Of a DNA stretch of 64,000 nt, positions 53,345-61,408 are shown one piece after another; position 1 is the stretch's first letter, and each line of letters begins with the position of its first letter. Source of the stretch: Prevotella aurantiaca JCM 15754 (GTDB lineage Bacteria; Bacteroidota; Bacteroidia; Bacteroidales; Bacteroidaceae); NCBI RefSeq assembly GCF_000614025.1, contig NZ_BAKF01000001.1:62001-126000 (forward strand), written 5' to 3'. The notes below the pieces were generated by a model. The model searched no databases. It was not told where the DNA came from and saw only the letters and a list, made by a program, of their open reading frames with translations. Both the position numbers and the translations under genes were made by a program.

Positions 53345-53475
53345 TAAATTTGCAAACAGAGCGGGTTTAAAAAACATTAGCGGCTGTTTCGCTTTGCAAT
53401 AGTACCTATATTGCAAGGCAAAACAGCCGCTTTTAGCGCGCAAAACAGGCACTTTTGCAACACCAAACAATACCT
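53345..53475 (+). repeat. Dispersed element, copy 7 (degenerate)
   Basis: GCTTTGCAATAGTACC, TATATTGCAAGGCAAAACAG and TTTTGCAAC units with GGC/GCC linkers show the same core in the same orientation. The TTTACA end is missing and the left part diverges. It lies between the convergent genes ending at 53319 and 53816. Confidence 0.7.
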
Positions 53476-53611
53476 ATAGTAATGCGCTGATAATAAATCT
53501 GTTAGACAATAGTGATAATGGGGCAACTCATTAACACTATTAACACTTTTTTAGATAGCACCCTACTTCCTGCAATCCCATTTCTACTGCTATCTTGTTG
53601 CAATGGAGCAG

Positions 53612-53713
53612 CACACACAAATGCTCTCGGTGAAAGGAAGATATTGGGCACTACGCCCAGCGGTTAAGATAGGGATAAAACAAAAAACAGCCCCAAACAT
53701 GGTAGTTTGGAGC
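53612..53713. repeat. 102-bp direct repeat, left copy
   Basis: 98 of 102 bases are identical to 55349-55450. The unit begins CACACACAAATGC and ends in TTTGGAGC. Read on the minus strand, its end is a terminator (GCTCCAAAC, loop, GTTTGGGGC, then TGTTTTTTG) that lies downstream of the AlbA_2 gene. Next to it is TTTAGACGATAT (53730-53741), also found at 55221-55232. Confidence 0.88.
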
Positions 53714-53815
53714 ATAACTTGACATCTCCTTTAGACGATATAAGAAGACAAACTACCTACAAGGGGCAATAATAAATACTTATATTTTTGATTCATGAAG
53801 CCTTAAACATCTACG

Positions 53816-55152
53816 TTAAATATTTATTATCCACATTCCATCATTGCTCTTGCCCATGTGTTTTAGTATTCCTTTCGCTTTCAAAACAGAAATATCACGT
53901 TCAATTGTACGTGTACTTACGGACAAAGTAACCGACATTTGTTTGGCAGTTATTGTCGGTAATGACTTTATTAATCTCAATATTTCGTTCTGTCTATCAG
54001 TAAGTTTCGTTTCCGACACATCACCGACAAAGCGACCGACAGGCCCTTTTGCAATTGCTTCGGCTCCAGATGCGAAGATAATAGTTTGGAATTGAGTAGG
54101 TGTTGATTTGAATATTGGTTTTAATTCTTCCTTATATCCATTAAGTGCCTTGGTCTCATTACAGATGCGTGTTAGCCCACTTCCTCTCTTTTCCATATAG
54201 TCTAACTGGGCCATAATGTTAGCAAGAATCGGATTTCTCCTTTCTGACGATACGTCAAATATATCTAAATCTTGAATCAATAAGCCATTATACATACCTC
54301 CTGGTGAAGTTACGATCAAACGATTGTCGTAAATATCAAGATGCACTTCACTTCCAATTACTGTGTAATCCCTATGTATAAAATGATTAACAAGTGTTTC
54401 CAACACTGCTCTCTCAGCATATTCAGGTGCATTTTTTCTACCTTCAGGCAGTTTTTTCCAACCACTTTTGGTATTTGACTTTACAAAATTCAAAGCCTCC
54501 CGCAATAATATTAACACATTACCAGTAAACTCTGCGGCATTGATAGCATCGTTTTTCTCTACTCCTTCCCATCTTGTACAATATAGACGCGACTGAGTTA
54601 GAGGGCAATCATCAGCAAATAAGGCTCCAGCATTTGTTAGATTACCTTTATTTGTTACAAGTCCGAACGAGAGTAAGAACTTCTTATTCCATACTTGACC
54701 AGTGCGTTGATTAAATGAATTTGCAAGTATGGAGAAGGAGAAATCATCATTTCTATAGTCTGTATGTAAGGAATCAAATGTCATATTTGAACCTTTTAAA
54801 ACTAATCGCAACATTTGTTCAGCTGTTGCGGGAATACTTTCATCACCTATACGTACGAAAGCTATACGCTGTCCATCGCCTACATAATAGTAAGGAGCAT
54901 AGTTTTTCCTTTGTTAATCTTGAGCTGTAGCACTTCCAAATCATCAATTCTTTGAGGTATCAGCTCTACTTCTGGGATTGGATCCATATGGTCTCGGATT
55001 TTACAACTAATAATTTCGGAAGTATGTTGTATATTTTCGAGACCTCTAATCACACCATTATTATCTATTCCAAAGAACAAAGAGCCTCCTAATCCATTAG
55101 CAAAAGCACTTACGCTTTTTAGCCAACTCTTAGGCTTTTTGCCTTCTAACAT
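53816..55152 (-). CDS. AlbA_2 domain transcriptional regulator/ATPase-like protein, frameshifted
   Basis: 445 residues when restored. The N-terminal part has the AlbA_2 (divergent AAA-4) domain (KSWLKSVSAFANGLGG, FFGIDNNGVIRG), then RDYTVIGSEVHLDIYDNRLIV with MEKRGSGLTRI, typical of the helicase-like regulators of this family. The C-terminus is a winged helix-turn-helix (LTDRQNEILRLI to ILKHMGK). The frames break near 54905: one extra base in the T run at 54903-54907 joins KINKGK to NYAPYYYVGDG. No in-frame ATG exists upstream of 55152, where the homology may begin a little earlier. It lies between 102-bp direct repeats and is absent from any obvious operon. Confidence 0.8.
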
Positions 55153-55348
55153 ATCAAATTTAAGCGAAGAAAGTTTTTCTTGGCTGTGGTTTGATAAGTA
55201 AACATAGTATATATTTGTCTTTTAGACGATATTTCTTTCTACCCTATAGTATAAGTATGAATTTCATCAATGCTATTTTTAGGCTTAAAATAGCAGCAAA
55301 AACCTTTTTCTTTTAATACTTATTTTTGTAGAGGAAACCTCAAAATAC

Positions 55349-55450
55349 CACACACAAATGCTCTCGGTGAAAGGAAGATATTGGCCACTACGCCCAGCGG
55401 TTAAGATAGAGATAAAACAAAAAACAGCCCCAAACATGATGGTTTGGAGC
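55349..55450. repeat. 102-bp direct repeat, right copy
   Basis: 98/102 identical to 53612-53713, same orientation. On the minus strand its hairpin would end the C69 peptidase transcript (stop 55589). The 436-base gap 55153-55588 holds only this repeat and a short TTTAGACGATAT copy. Confidence 0.88.
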
Positions 55451-55588
55451 TGCATCTATTGAAATGTTAGGGTTCGGTTTTATAGACTTTCTATATCTAT
55501 ATATCGCAGAAACTTATTTTTTATTTTGCAAGAACCGAAGAAATCGGTCGTAAAGCGTTGGTTCTTACGGTTTCCGAACCCTACTTTT

Positions 55589-57226
55589 TTATTCTGCTGG
55601 TACTTCGAACTTGTCGCCAGTTTGCTCGATGAGCGCCTTGCGAGCGGCCTGGCTCATGCCTGGACGTGCTGGACGAGCACCCCATCCTGTCTCTGTACGT
55701 TCGAATTTACCGTCTTTTTCTGGTTTCACAGCCATATCGTTGTACTTCACGATAAGGTAGGTTGCGAGTTTTTTCCACTCTGCAAGCATTTCATTACTCT
55801 TAGCAACTGAGTAGTCGTTGAGCAACTTTATAGCTGCAGCCTTATCGTTCTGGTAGAGTTGTTGCGCTCTTTCTTCAATCAACTTTTGGTTGGCTGCATA
55901 GCCTTTTTCCAAACGATCGCGCACTTCTTTAAGCGATGGGAACATCTGAGAGTAGCGTGGATAAACCATGTTTGCCACCCAGTTGCATACCCAGAATGCG
56001 TTTTTGTCTGAGAAAGTAACGGCATCTGCGCCTGGTGTATTGAAACATTCAGCGCGCTCAACGTTGCTACAATAGATTGGAACATACGCTGCCATGTTGC
56101 TATCGTCGTTTGCAAACCAGATGATACCACCGATTTCGCGTGGCAACCATGAGCGTAACTGGCACACATAAGAGAACGCGCTCTGCTGTGTAGAGGCTGG
56201 ACGCTCTGTGAAATACTTCTTTCCGTTGTACTCAAATGTCAATGGTGTTGGGCGATATGGCATCTCCCAGAGTCCTTGACCGCAGTCGTTAAGGGTGCTA
56301 AGTGCTGTTCCTTCGTAGTGATCGCGCATGCTCATCTGCATATCAGCGAGTGTTAGCTTGCGGTCTGGTTGTATCCAAAGAGGCATTTCTTCGGCGTTTT
56401 TGTCTTTACCAAGCGCCCAAGGCAAGTAGCGAGACATATCTTTGAAGTGGTTGAAGAAGCTCCATACGCGTGCATCGCAGAAGCGACGGCCGCCGAAAGT
56501 GGGTGCTGCGTAAACCATTTTCCAGTTAAAGTCTTTGTCTTTACCATTGAACCAGCCCTTCTCACGAGCGTATTTGATGCAGTTTTTAGATGTCATTACA
56601 TCGGTGTTGTAGGTAGAGAACTGACCGATACGGGCTTGATTGGCGTGTCCTGAAATCATTCCGTCAGGGATACGCACAGCAACCCATACCACCTTTTGCT
56701 TCTTATCGCCACCGCAACCCATCATTTCGAGAATCCAAACCTCGTTAGGATCGGCTATGGTAAAGCTTTCGCCACTTGACTGGTAGCCGTATTTTTCTAC
56801 CAATTCGGTCATCACTTTGATGGCTTCGCGAGCTGTCTTGGCACGTTGTAAGCCTAAATACATGAGTGAACCGTAGTCGATAATACCTGTCTTATCGATC
56901 ATTTCTTCACGTCCGCCATAGGTTGTTTCGCCAATGCTGAGCTGATACTCGTTGATGTTACCGATAACATTGTAGGTTTCGGCAGCCTCATCGATAAAGC
57001 CATGGCGTTCGCCTGAGTCGTAATCAATGATTTCGCGCTTTGTTCCCTTTGCGTGTTTGCCAGCGGCATAGTGGCAAAGATTGGTGAACATACCGTAGTC
57101 GTCGGCACTGTAAGTAACGTAAACCGAGCCGTCGGTGGTTGCACCACGTGTTGCAATAAAGTTTGTACAAGCCTCTGCCGTTGCGTATGTGCAGATGGCA
57201 AGCACTGCTAATAGTAGTTTCTTCAT
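55589..57226 (-). CDS. C69 family dipeptidase
   Basis: 545 residues from the Met at 57226. Family C69 peptidases are N-terminal-nucleophile hydrolases whose active residue is a Cys exposed by removal of the leader. Here the leader ends MKKLLLAVLAICTYATAEA and Cys20 starts ACTNFIATRGATTDGS. DPNEVWILEMMG and AFSYVCQLRSWLPREIGG match the family. An upstream in-frame start at 57280 is unlikely because the signal peptide begins at 57226. The protein is probably exported and degrades short peptides. The M23 gene lies 50 bases upstream in the same direction. Confidence 0.93.
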   Translation of the reverse strand: MKKLLLAVLAICTYATAEACTNFIATRGATTDGSVYVTYSADDYGMFTNLCHYAAGKHAKGTKREIIDYDSGERHGFIDEAAETYNVIGNINEYQLSIGETTYGGREEMIDKTGIIDYGSLMYLGLQRAKTAREAIKVMTELVEKYGYQSSGESFTIADPNEVWILEMMGCGGDKKQKVVWVAVRIPDGMISGHANQARIGQFSTYNTDVMTSKNCIKYAREKGWFNGKDKDFNWKMVYAAPTFGGRRFCDARVWSFFNHFKDMSRYLPWALGKDKNAEEMPLWIQPDRKLTLADMQMSMRDHYEGTALSTLNDCGQGLWEMPYRPTPLTFEYNGKKYFTERPASTQQSAFSYVCQLRSWLPREIGGIIWFANDDSNMAAYVPIYCSNVERAECFNTPGADAVTFSDKNAFWVCNWVANMVYPRYSQMFPSLKEVRDRLEKGYAANQKLIEERAQQLYQNDKAAAIKLLNDYSVAKSNEMLAEWKKLATYLIVKYNDMAVKPEKDGKFERTETGWGARPARPGMSQAARKALIEQTGDKFEVPAE

Positions 57227-57276
57227 AATTATGTAGGTTTTTAAAAATATTACTTTCACATTATATATATAGTTCG

Positions 57277-58920
57277 TCAATAAACTAATTGCGTTGTATA
57301 GGTGGCCACATTCTCCCTGCGGTCGGTAACGACAATGCGCAGCGTGCGTTGCGCTTTCGTAGGTGGAAGGGGCGTTTTGCGTAGGTCGCAGAAGATGATA
57401 GAACGGTCTTTGCCTTGTTCGAACAACACAAACTTGTTGTCGAGGTAGGCTTCGTAGCTCTTCACTCCGCTACCTGTGTCGGACAACTGGAAGGATAACG
57501 ACGTCGGACTGTTGGACGTTTGTCGGATTACGGGCTTCGTATTGTCGTACGCAGCATAGTAAACCAGACCGAGTTCGCGTATGTTTCCTTGTAGCCAACC
57601 GTCTTTATAAGTGCCTCCGCAGAACATAGGCGGTGTGCCAGGACCGCTCGTTGGCGACTGGGCAGCCATGTATAGCTTAGACGGAACGGCTGGAGGGGTG
57701 GCTATTCGTACCTTTAAATCGGTGTAACTGAGCAGTGGGAATGCCATCGGAGCAAAGCGATAGCCAGGCGATAAGGCACCTGGAACATTGTATTGCTGGG
57801 GGTGTAAGAGGCTGTTTCGAGCCAAAAGGTCGCCCTTTACATGGAGCAAAGCTGCACCAAAAGCTACGTTGTTGTTGCGGTTTACAAGTAGGGCTGTGTT
57901 GCCATTGCCTATGGGCTGTGCGGGCGGAATGGCATGGGGAGTGCCTACTACATATATATCTTTAATGGTTTTGTTACCGTAGTAGTCGCAGAAAACATAT
58001 TGAAGGTGGTACTCTCGCTGTTGATTGAAGTCGATAATTCCCTTCGATGCATTGGTCTTAATGAATGGAAGGCGGTTTCCTGGTTCAACAAACGATTTCA
58101 AATACCATGTGCGATGGCTTGAGAAATAGTCGTAATCGCCCCACACGTTAATCATTCTGTTGCACTTCTGGGGTATGTTGTTCACATCGCTTTTATAGAT
58201 AAGCTTGCCGTCGCAATATAGTTCTGTGTAGCGAACGCCATAGTTGTTGTACACGCTATCCATGTGATCGTAAGCCCATGTGCCGAAACCTACCTTGCCC
58301 CAGGCGGGGTATCGGGTTTCGCCAAACGAGCAAATGCGACTTTCTTGTGTACCTTGAAAGACGCCTTGCCCCTGCTGTGGGTAGGTTTTAAAGGAATAAG
58401 CGGTGGGTGCTTGTGTATCAGGAGCGATGTGGGAAAGCCAGTTCAGGGGGTCCATCAGGTTGCCGGTGGCGGTTTGGTGTACCTCTAAATGGAGGTGCGG
58501 ACCTTGCGATGAACCTGTGTTTCCGCTAAGAGCGATGAACTGTCCTTTGCTTACTGGGAGTTCACCAGGGCGGAAATGTATGTCGCCATTGAACTTTTTA
58601 TGTGCATATTGCCAGCGTTCTACGGCTGCTTGCACCTGTGGGGCAAAGCGATTGAGGTGGACATAGAAACTGGAATAGCCGTTGGGGTGAGCCACAACAA
58701 GGGCGTAGCCGAATCCATATTCGCCTACGATGGCTCGAGAAATATAACCATCGGCTATAGAATAGATGCCGAAGTTTACGCCACGCTCGGTCTTTATGTC
58801 GATGCCACAGTGGAAATGGTTGGGTCGTGGTTCGCCAAAATTGCCCGCAAGCTGCACTGGTATGTGTACAGGCGAGCCGAAAGAGAGGGCTGAAAGCAGT
58901 AAACTAACAAAGAGTTGCAT
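57277..58920 (-). CDS. M23 family zinc metallopeptidase
   Basis: 547 residues. A short signal peptide is followed by an M23 (LytM-like) domain at about 18-175. The zinc ligands are visible: H-x3-D in HFHCGIDIKT near residue 40, and the HLH of GPHLHLEVH near residue 148. The remaining 370 residues are beta-rich (RYTELYCDGKLIYKSDVNNI; SFQLSDTGSGVKSYEAYLD) and probably bind substrate or cell wall. Such enzymes cut peptide cross-links of peptidoglycan. It lies upstream of the C69 peptidase on the same strand and may be transcribed with it. Confidence 0.92.
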   Translation of the reverse strand: MQLFVSLLLSALSFGSPVHIPVQLAGNFGEPRPNHFHCGIDIKTERGVNFGIYSIADGYISRAIVGEYGFGYALVVAHPNGYSSFYVHLNRFAPQVQAAVERWQYAHKKFNGDIHFRPGELPVSKGQFIALSGNTGSSQGPHLHLEVHQTATGNLMDPLNWLSHIAPDTQAPTAYSFKTYPQQGQGVFQGTQESRICSFGETRYPAWGKVGFGTWAYDHMDSVYNNYGVRYTELYCDGKLIYKSDVNNIPQKCNRMINVWGDYDYFSSHRTWYLKSFVEPGNRLPFIKTNASKGIIDFNQQREYHLQYVFCDYYGNKTIKDIYVVGTPHAIPPAQPIGNGNTALLVNRNNNVAFGAALLHVKGDLLARNSLLHPQQYNVPGALSPGYRFAPMAFPLLSYTDLKVRIATPPAVPSKLYMAAQSPTSGPGTPPMFCGGTYKDGWLQGNIRELGLVYYAAYDNTKPVIRQTSNSPTSLSFQLSDTGSGVKSYEAYLDNKFVLFEQGKDRSIIFCDLRKTPLPPTKAQRTLRIVVTDRRENVATYTTQLVY

Positions 58921-58990
58921 TGGTTTTTAACTCGTTTTCTTTATTCTTTTGTTGTTGTTTTATTTTTGTTTTGTTGTTTTGTTTGTGCCT

Positions 58991-59206
58991 TTAAAAAGCA
59001 TGTTCGGTGAGCATTTTGCCATCTTTATAGGCACGGAGGTTGCCCTCATGGCCTTGTATTTGAACTTCGCCGCCTATCCATTCGGTCATGGCAAGCTCCT
59101 CTTTGAGGGGGAAACAGCGCACTACGGCGTTGCCAACGAGTTCTATAACGGCAGGTTCTATGCGTTTATCGTTGCATATTGCCGTGTTTGCGGCTACCCT
59201 TCTCAT
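58991..59206 (-). CDS. Small protein overlapping the DUF4296 gene
   Basis: 71 residues, unknown function, no signal or membrane segment. It starts inside the stop of the DUF4296 gene (ATGA overlap, 59203-59206), which indicates translational coupling. The ends IELVGNAVVRCFPLKEELAM, TEWIGGEVQIQG and LRAYKDGKMLTE resemble a small protein I know from other Bacteroidales at the same place, between DUF4296/lspA and downstream genes. It is mostly beta-strand. The function has not been described as far as I know. Confidence 0.7.
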   Translation of the reverse strand: MRRVAANTAICNDKRIEPAVIELVGNAVVRCFPLKEELAMTEWIGGEVQIQGHEGNLRAYKDGKMLTEHAF

Positions 59207-60174
59207 CGTGTTTGGGGCGTGGGAATGCCTCTTTCTATACGGGCTTCCTCTGGTGTTCGCACTTTCTCAATAACGGGTTGGTCTCCGTTTGGGGGTATCT
59301 GACCTTGGTCTTTGCCCACTGGCTCACCGCCAACGTTGCGTATTGGGTAGTTGTTATCGACAGAATCGGACGGCGCTACGGCTGGCGGCTTCTGCTGATG
59401 CATGCGAATAAGCTTGATATTAGTGATGGCTAAGAGGCGGAAAGTGGTTGTTTCTTCTTTAGGTGGCGGCATGTAGAAGAAGCCACGCACCCTCTTTATG
59501 CCCAGACGAGCGTCGTCTACGATAGCCACTACTTGGTGTCCATCGTTGAAGAAGCGTGCTGTTTCGATGGCAACACTGTCGTTTTTGAAGGTTACAGTAA
59601 ATACTGCCACACCTTCGCGGGTACCATCTTGCACTATGAACAAGGGGTCGAACTCAAGCGTTAGCAGGTCTCCTCGGTGGAAGGCGGTATCTGTTTTGAT
59701 TTCAAAATAGTCGTAGTTGTAAGGCGATTGTGGCAATAATACCATCGATTTGGCCTTGTCCCACACGTTTGTGGTGTCGCCATTGAGTGTCGTTTCACCG
59801 TATTGACCGAAGTCGGAGGCCGTTGCTCCTTGTGCAATGGCTTCCTTTTTCAACCTGTCGCTTATATTTTCGTACATCTTTTTCAGGCGTTCGGTGTGGC
59901 GGGTGTAGTATTTTAGCGAGTTGTCGAACTCGGTTTGGTCTATTCCGTAGCGCTGGAACACCGCCAGCTTGTAGGCTTCTTGCTCGGTGGGTGATACGCC
60001 TTTAACCGATGCCATCGACATGGCAACGTGGTAATCGTACAACAAATCTTCCATCTCATCAGGCTGAATGTATTCTGAAGGTACGGTTGGCTTGCACGAA
60101 ACCAACACAAATGCGAGCAAGACGAAGAGTTTTGCCCAACTTCTTTTACGCTTATTGTGTGTTTGTACGTGCAT
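59203..60174 (-). CDS. DUF4296 lipoprotein
   Basis: 323 residues. After a basic N-terminus (HNKRKRSWAK) a hydrophobic segment ends in a lipobox, FVLVSC, with Cys27, so the protein is a lipoprotein. Residues 30-120 form the DUF4296 domain (IQPDEMEDLLYDYHVAMSMA, then ERLKKMYENISDRLKKEAI), an alpha-helical module. The beta-rich middle (LLTLEFDPLFIVQDG, FYMPPPKEETTTFRLLAI) is followed by a Pro/Gly/Thr tail. Function unknown. It lies 38 bases after lspA, the signal peptidase that would process it, and the following small gene overlaps by 4 bases. Confidence 0.78.
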   Translation of the reverse strand: MHVQTHNKRKRSWAKLFVLLAFVLVSCKPTVPSEYIQPDEMEDLLYDYHVAMSMASVKGVSPTEQEAYKLAVFQRYGIDQTEFDNSLKYYTRHTERLKKMYENISDRLKKEAIAQGATASDFGQYGETTLNGDTTNVWDKAKSMVLLPQSPYNYDYFEIKTDTAFHRGDLLTLEFDPLFIVQDGTREGVAVFTVTFKNDSVAIETARFFNDGHQVVAIVDDARLGIKRVRGFFYMPPPKEETTTFRLLAITNIKLIRMHQQKPPAVAPSDSVDNNYPIRNVGGEPVGKDQGQIPPNGDQPVIEKVRTPEEARIERGIPTPQTR

Positions 60175-60212
60175 TGCTGTTGTTGATTTTTATTTGTTTG
60201 CTGTTATTTGTG

Positions 60213-60902
60213 TTATTCTTTCGTCTGCGTAAGCTCGTTGTCTTCAGCCTCACATTCGTCATCTTCTGCTACCAATTGTGCGGATCCTGTATTGTTAAAG
60301 TCGTTTCGATAGAACAAGAAAAGCACTACTACTCCCACAGAAATACAGGCATCGGCAAAGTTAAAGATGGCTGAGAAGAAGGTGAAATCTTCGCCACCCC
60401 ACACTGGGAACCAGTCGGGGAAGGTGCCATGGAACAGCGGAAACGAGAACATATCAACTACATTGCCCATCAGTATCGATGCGTAGCCTTCGCCCCATGG
60501 TACGAGTTGGGCAGGCGGTAAGTTGCTATAATAAGGGTGCGAGGCCGTAAATATTTCGCCATAGACAAGTGAATCGATGATGTTTCCAGCCGCTCCAGCG
60601 TAAATCATGCTCAGTACGACGATGTAACCCATGCTTGCTCCCTCTTTGATTTTTTTATAAATGTACCACGTTAAGCCTCCTACAGCAACGATACGGAACA
60701 AACTTAGGAAGAGTTTGCTACCGATTTCCATGCCGAAAGCCATGCCGCGGTTTTCTATAAACGAGATGCGGAACCAGTCGAATATGACGATTTCCTCGCC
60801 AATATTCATGTTTAGCTTCACCTCTACCTTTATTATTTGGTCAATCAACAGCAGCAACCCGATGATTGCTGCTGCGATAACACTTTTCTTTTTGGTGCTC
60901 AT
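60213..60902 (-). CDS. lspA: Lipoprotein signal peptidase
   Basis: 229 residues; cuts the signal peptide from prolipoproteins in the inner membrane. Four to five helices are visible. The catalytic aspartates are in GNIIDSLVYG and FNFADACIS, and the N-rich loop ENRGMAFGM is typical of LspA. An insert between the helices (about residues 120-165, with ASHPYYSNLPPAQLVPWGEG) lengthens it relative to the 160-residue E. coli enzyme; this is common in Bacteroidetes. The DksA-like gene ends 8 bases upstream, the DUF4296 lipoprotein gene follows. Confidence 0.96.
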   Translation of the reverse strand: MSTKKKSVIAAAIIGLLLLIDQIIKVEVKLNMNIGEEIVIFDWFRISFIENRGMAFGMEIGSKLFLSLFRIVAVGGLTWYIYKKIKEGASMGYIVVLSMIYAGAAGNIIDSLVYGEIFTASHPYYSNLPPAQLVPWGEGYASILMGNVVDMFSFPLFHGTFPDWFPVWGGEDFTFFSAIFNFADACISVGVVVLFLFYRNDFNNTGSAQLVAEDDECEAEDNELTQTKE

Positions 60903-60910
60903 TTGAACCT

Positions 60911-61294
60911 TTAATGGTCTTTATTAGCCTGCTTCGATGCCACGCTGAGTGTTGCGTGTGGCACTATTCTGAGGCGTTCCTTGGGAATTAGTTCTCCCGT
61001 TATTCGATCTATACCGTATGTTTTATTATCTATACGTATCAAAGCTGCCTGCAAACCTTGAATAAACTTCTGCTGACGCTGTGCCATTTGTACGAGTTCT
61101 TCCTTGGATTGATTGGTGCTTCCTTCTTCCAAAGTCTTGTAAGTGGGTGATGTATCATTTACATCGTTGGTGTTTTTGTTCATCAACACCTTCATGGTTT
61201 CCTCATAATCAGACTTTGCAATCTCTAATTTCTGATTGATAATAGCGCGGAACTCCTCGAGTTCTTCATCGCTATAACGCTTCTTTTCCTCCAT
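60911..61294 (-). CDS. TraR/DksA-like protein lacking zinc cysteines
   Basis: 127 residues. An N-terminal coiled coil (SDEELEEFRAIINQKLEIAK to LVQMAQRQQKFIQGLQAAL) and a C-terminal globular module (YGIDRITGELIPKERLRIVP, HATLS) give the DksA/TraR layout, a protein that enters the RNA polymerase secondary channel. No cysteine is present: the place of the usual C-x-x-C start (YGICxxTG) is Y-G-I-D, so zinc cannot be bound in the usual way. The coiled-coil tip region DTSPTYKTLEEGS replaces the acidic D-x-x-D-x-A tip. It starts just after ileS (114 bases) and precedes lspA by 8 bases. Confidence 0.85.
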   Translation of the reverse strand: MEEKKRYSDEELEEFRAIINQKLEIAKSDYEETMKVLMNKNTNDVNDTSPTYKTLEEGSTNQSKEELVQMAQRQQKFIQGLQAALIRIDNKTYGIDRITGELIPKERLRIVPHATLSVASKQANKDH

Positions 61295-61408
61295 AGTTTT
61301 TAGCTTAATAGTGTTTTACTTGGAACTTTTTCCTTTTATCTTAATATATAATAAGGTGTACTGCGTTGTGGTGGAAGAGCGTTCAGCCACCACAAGCAGT
61401 CCTCCTTC

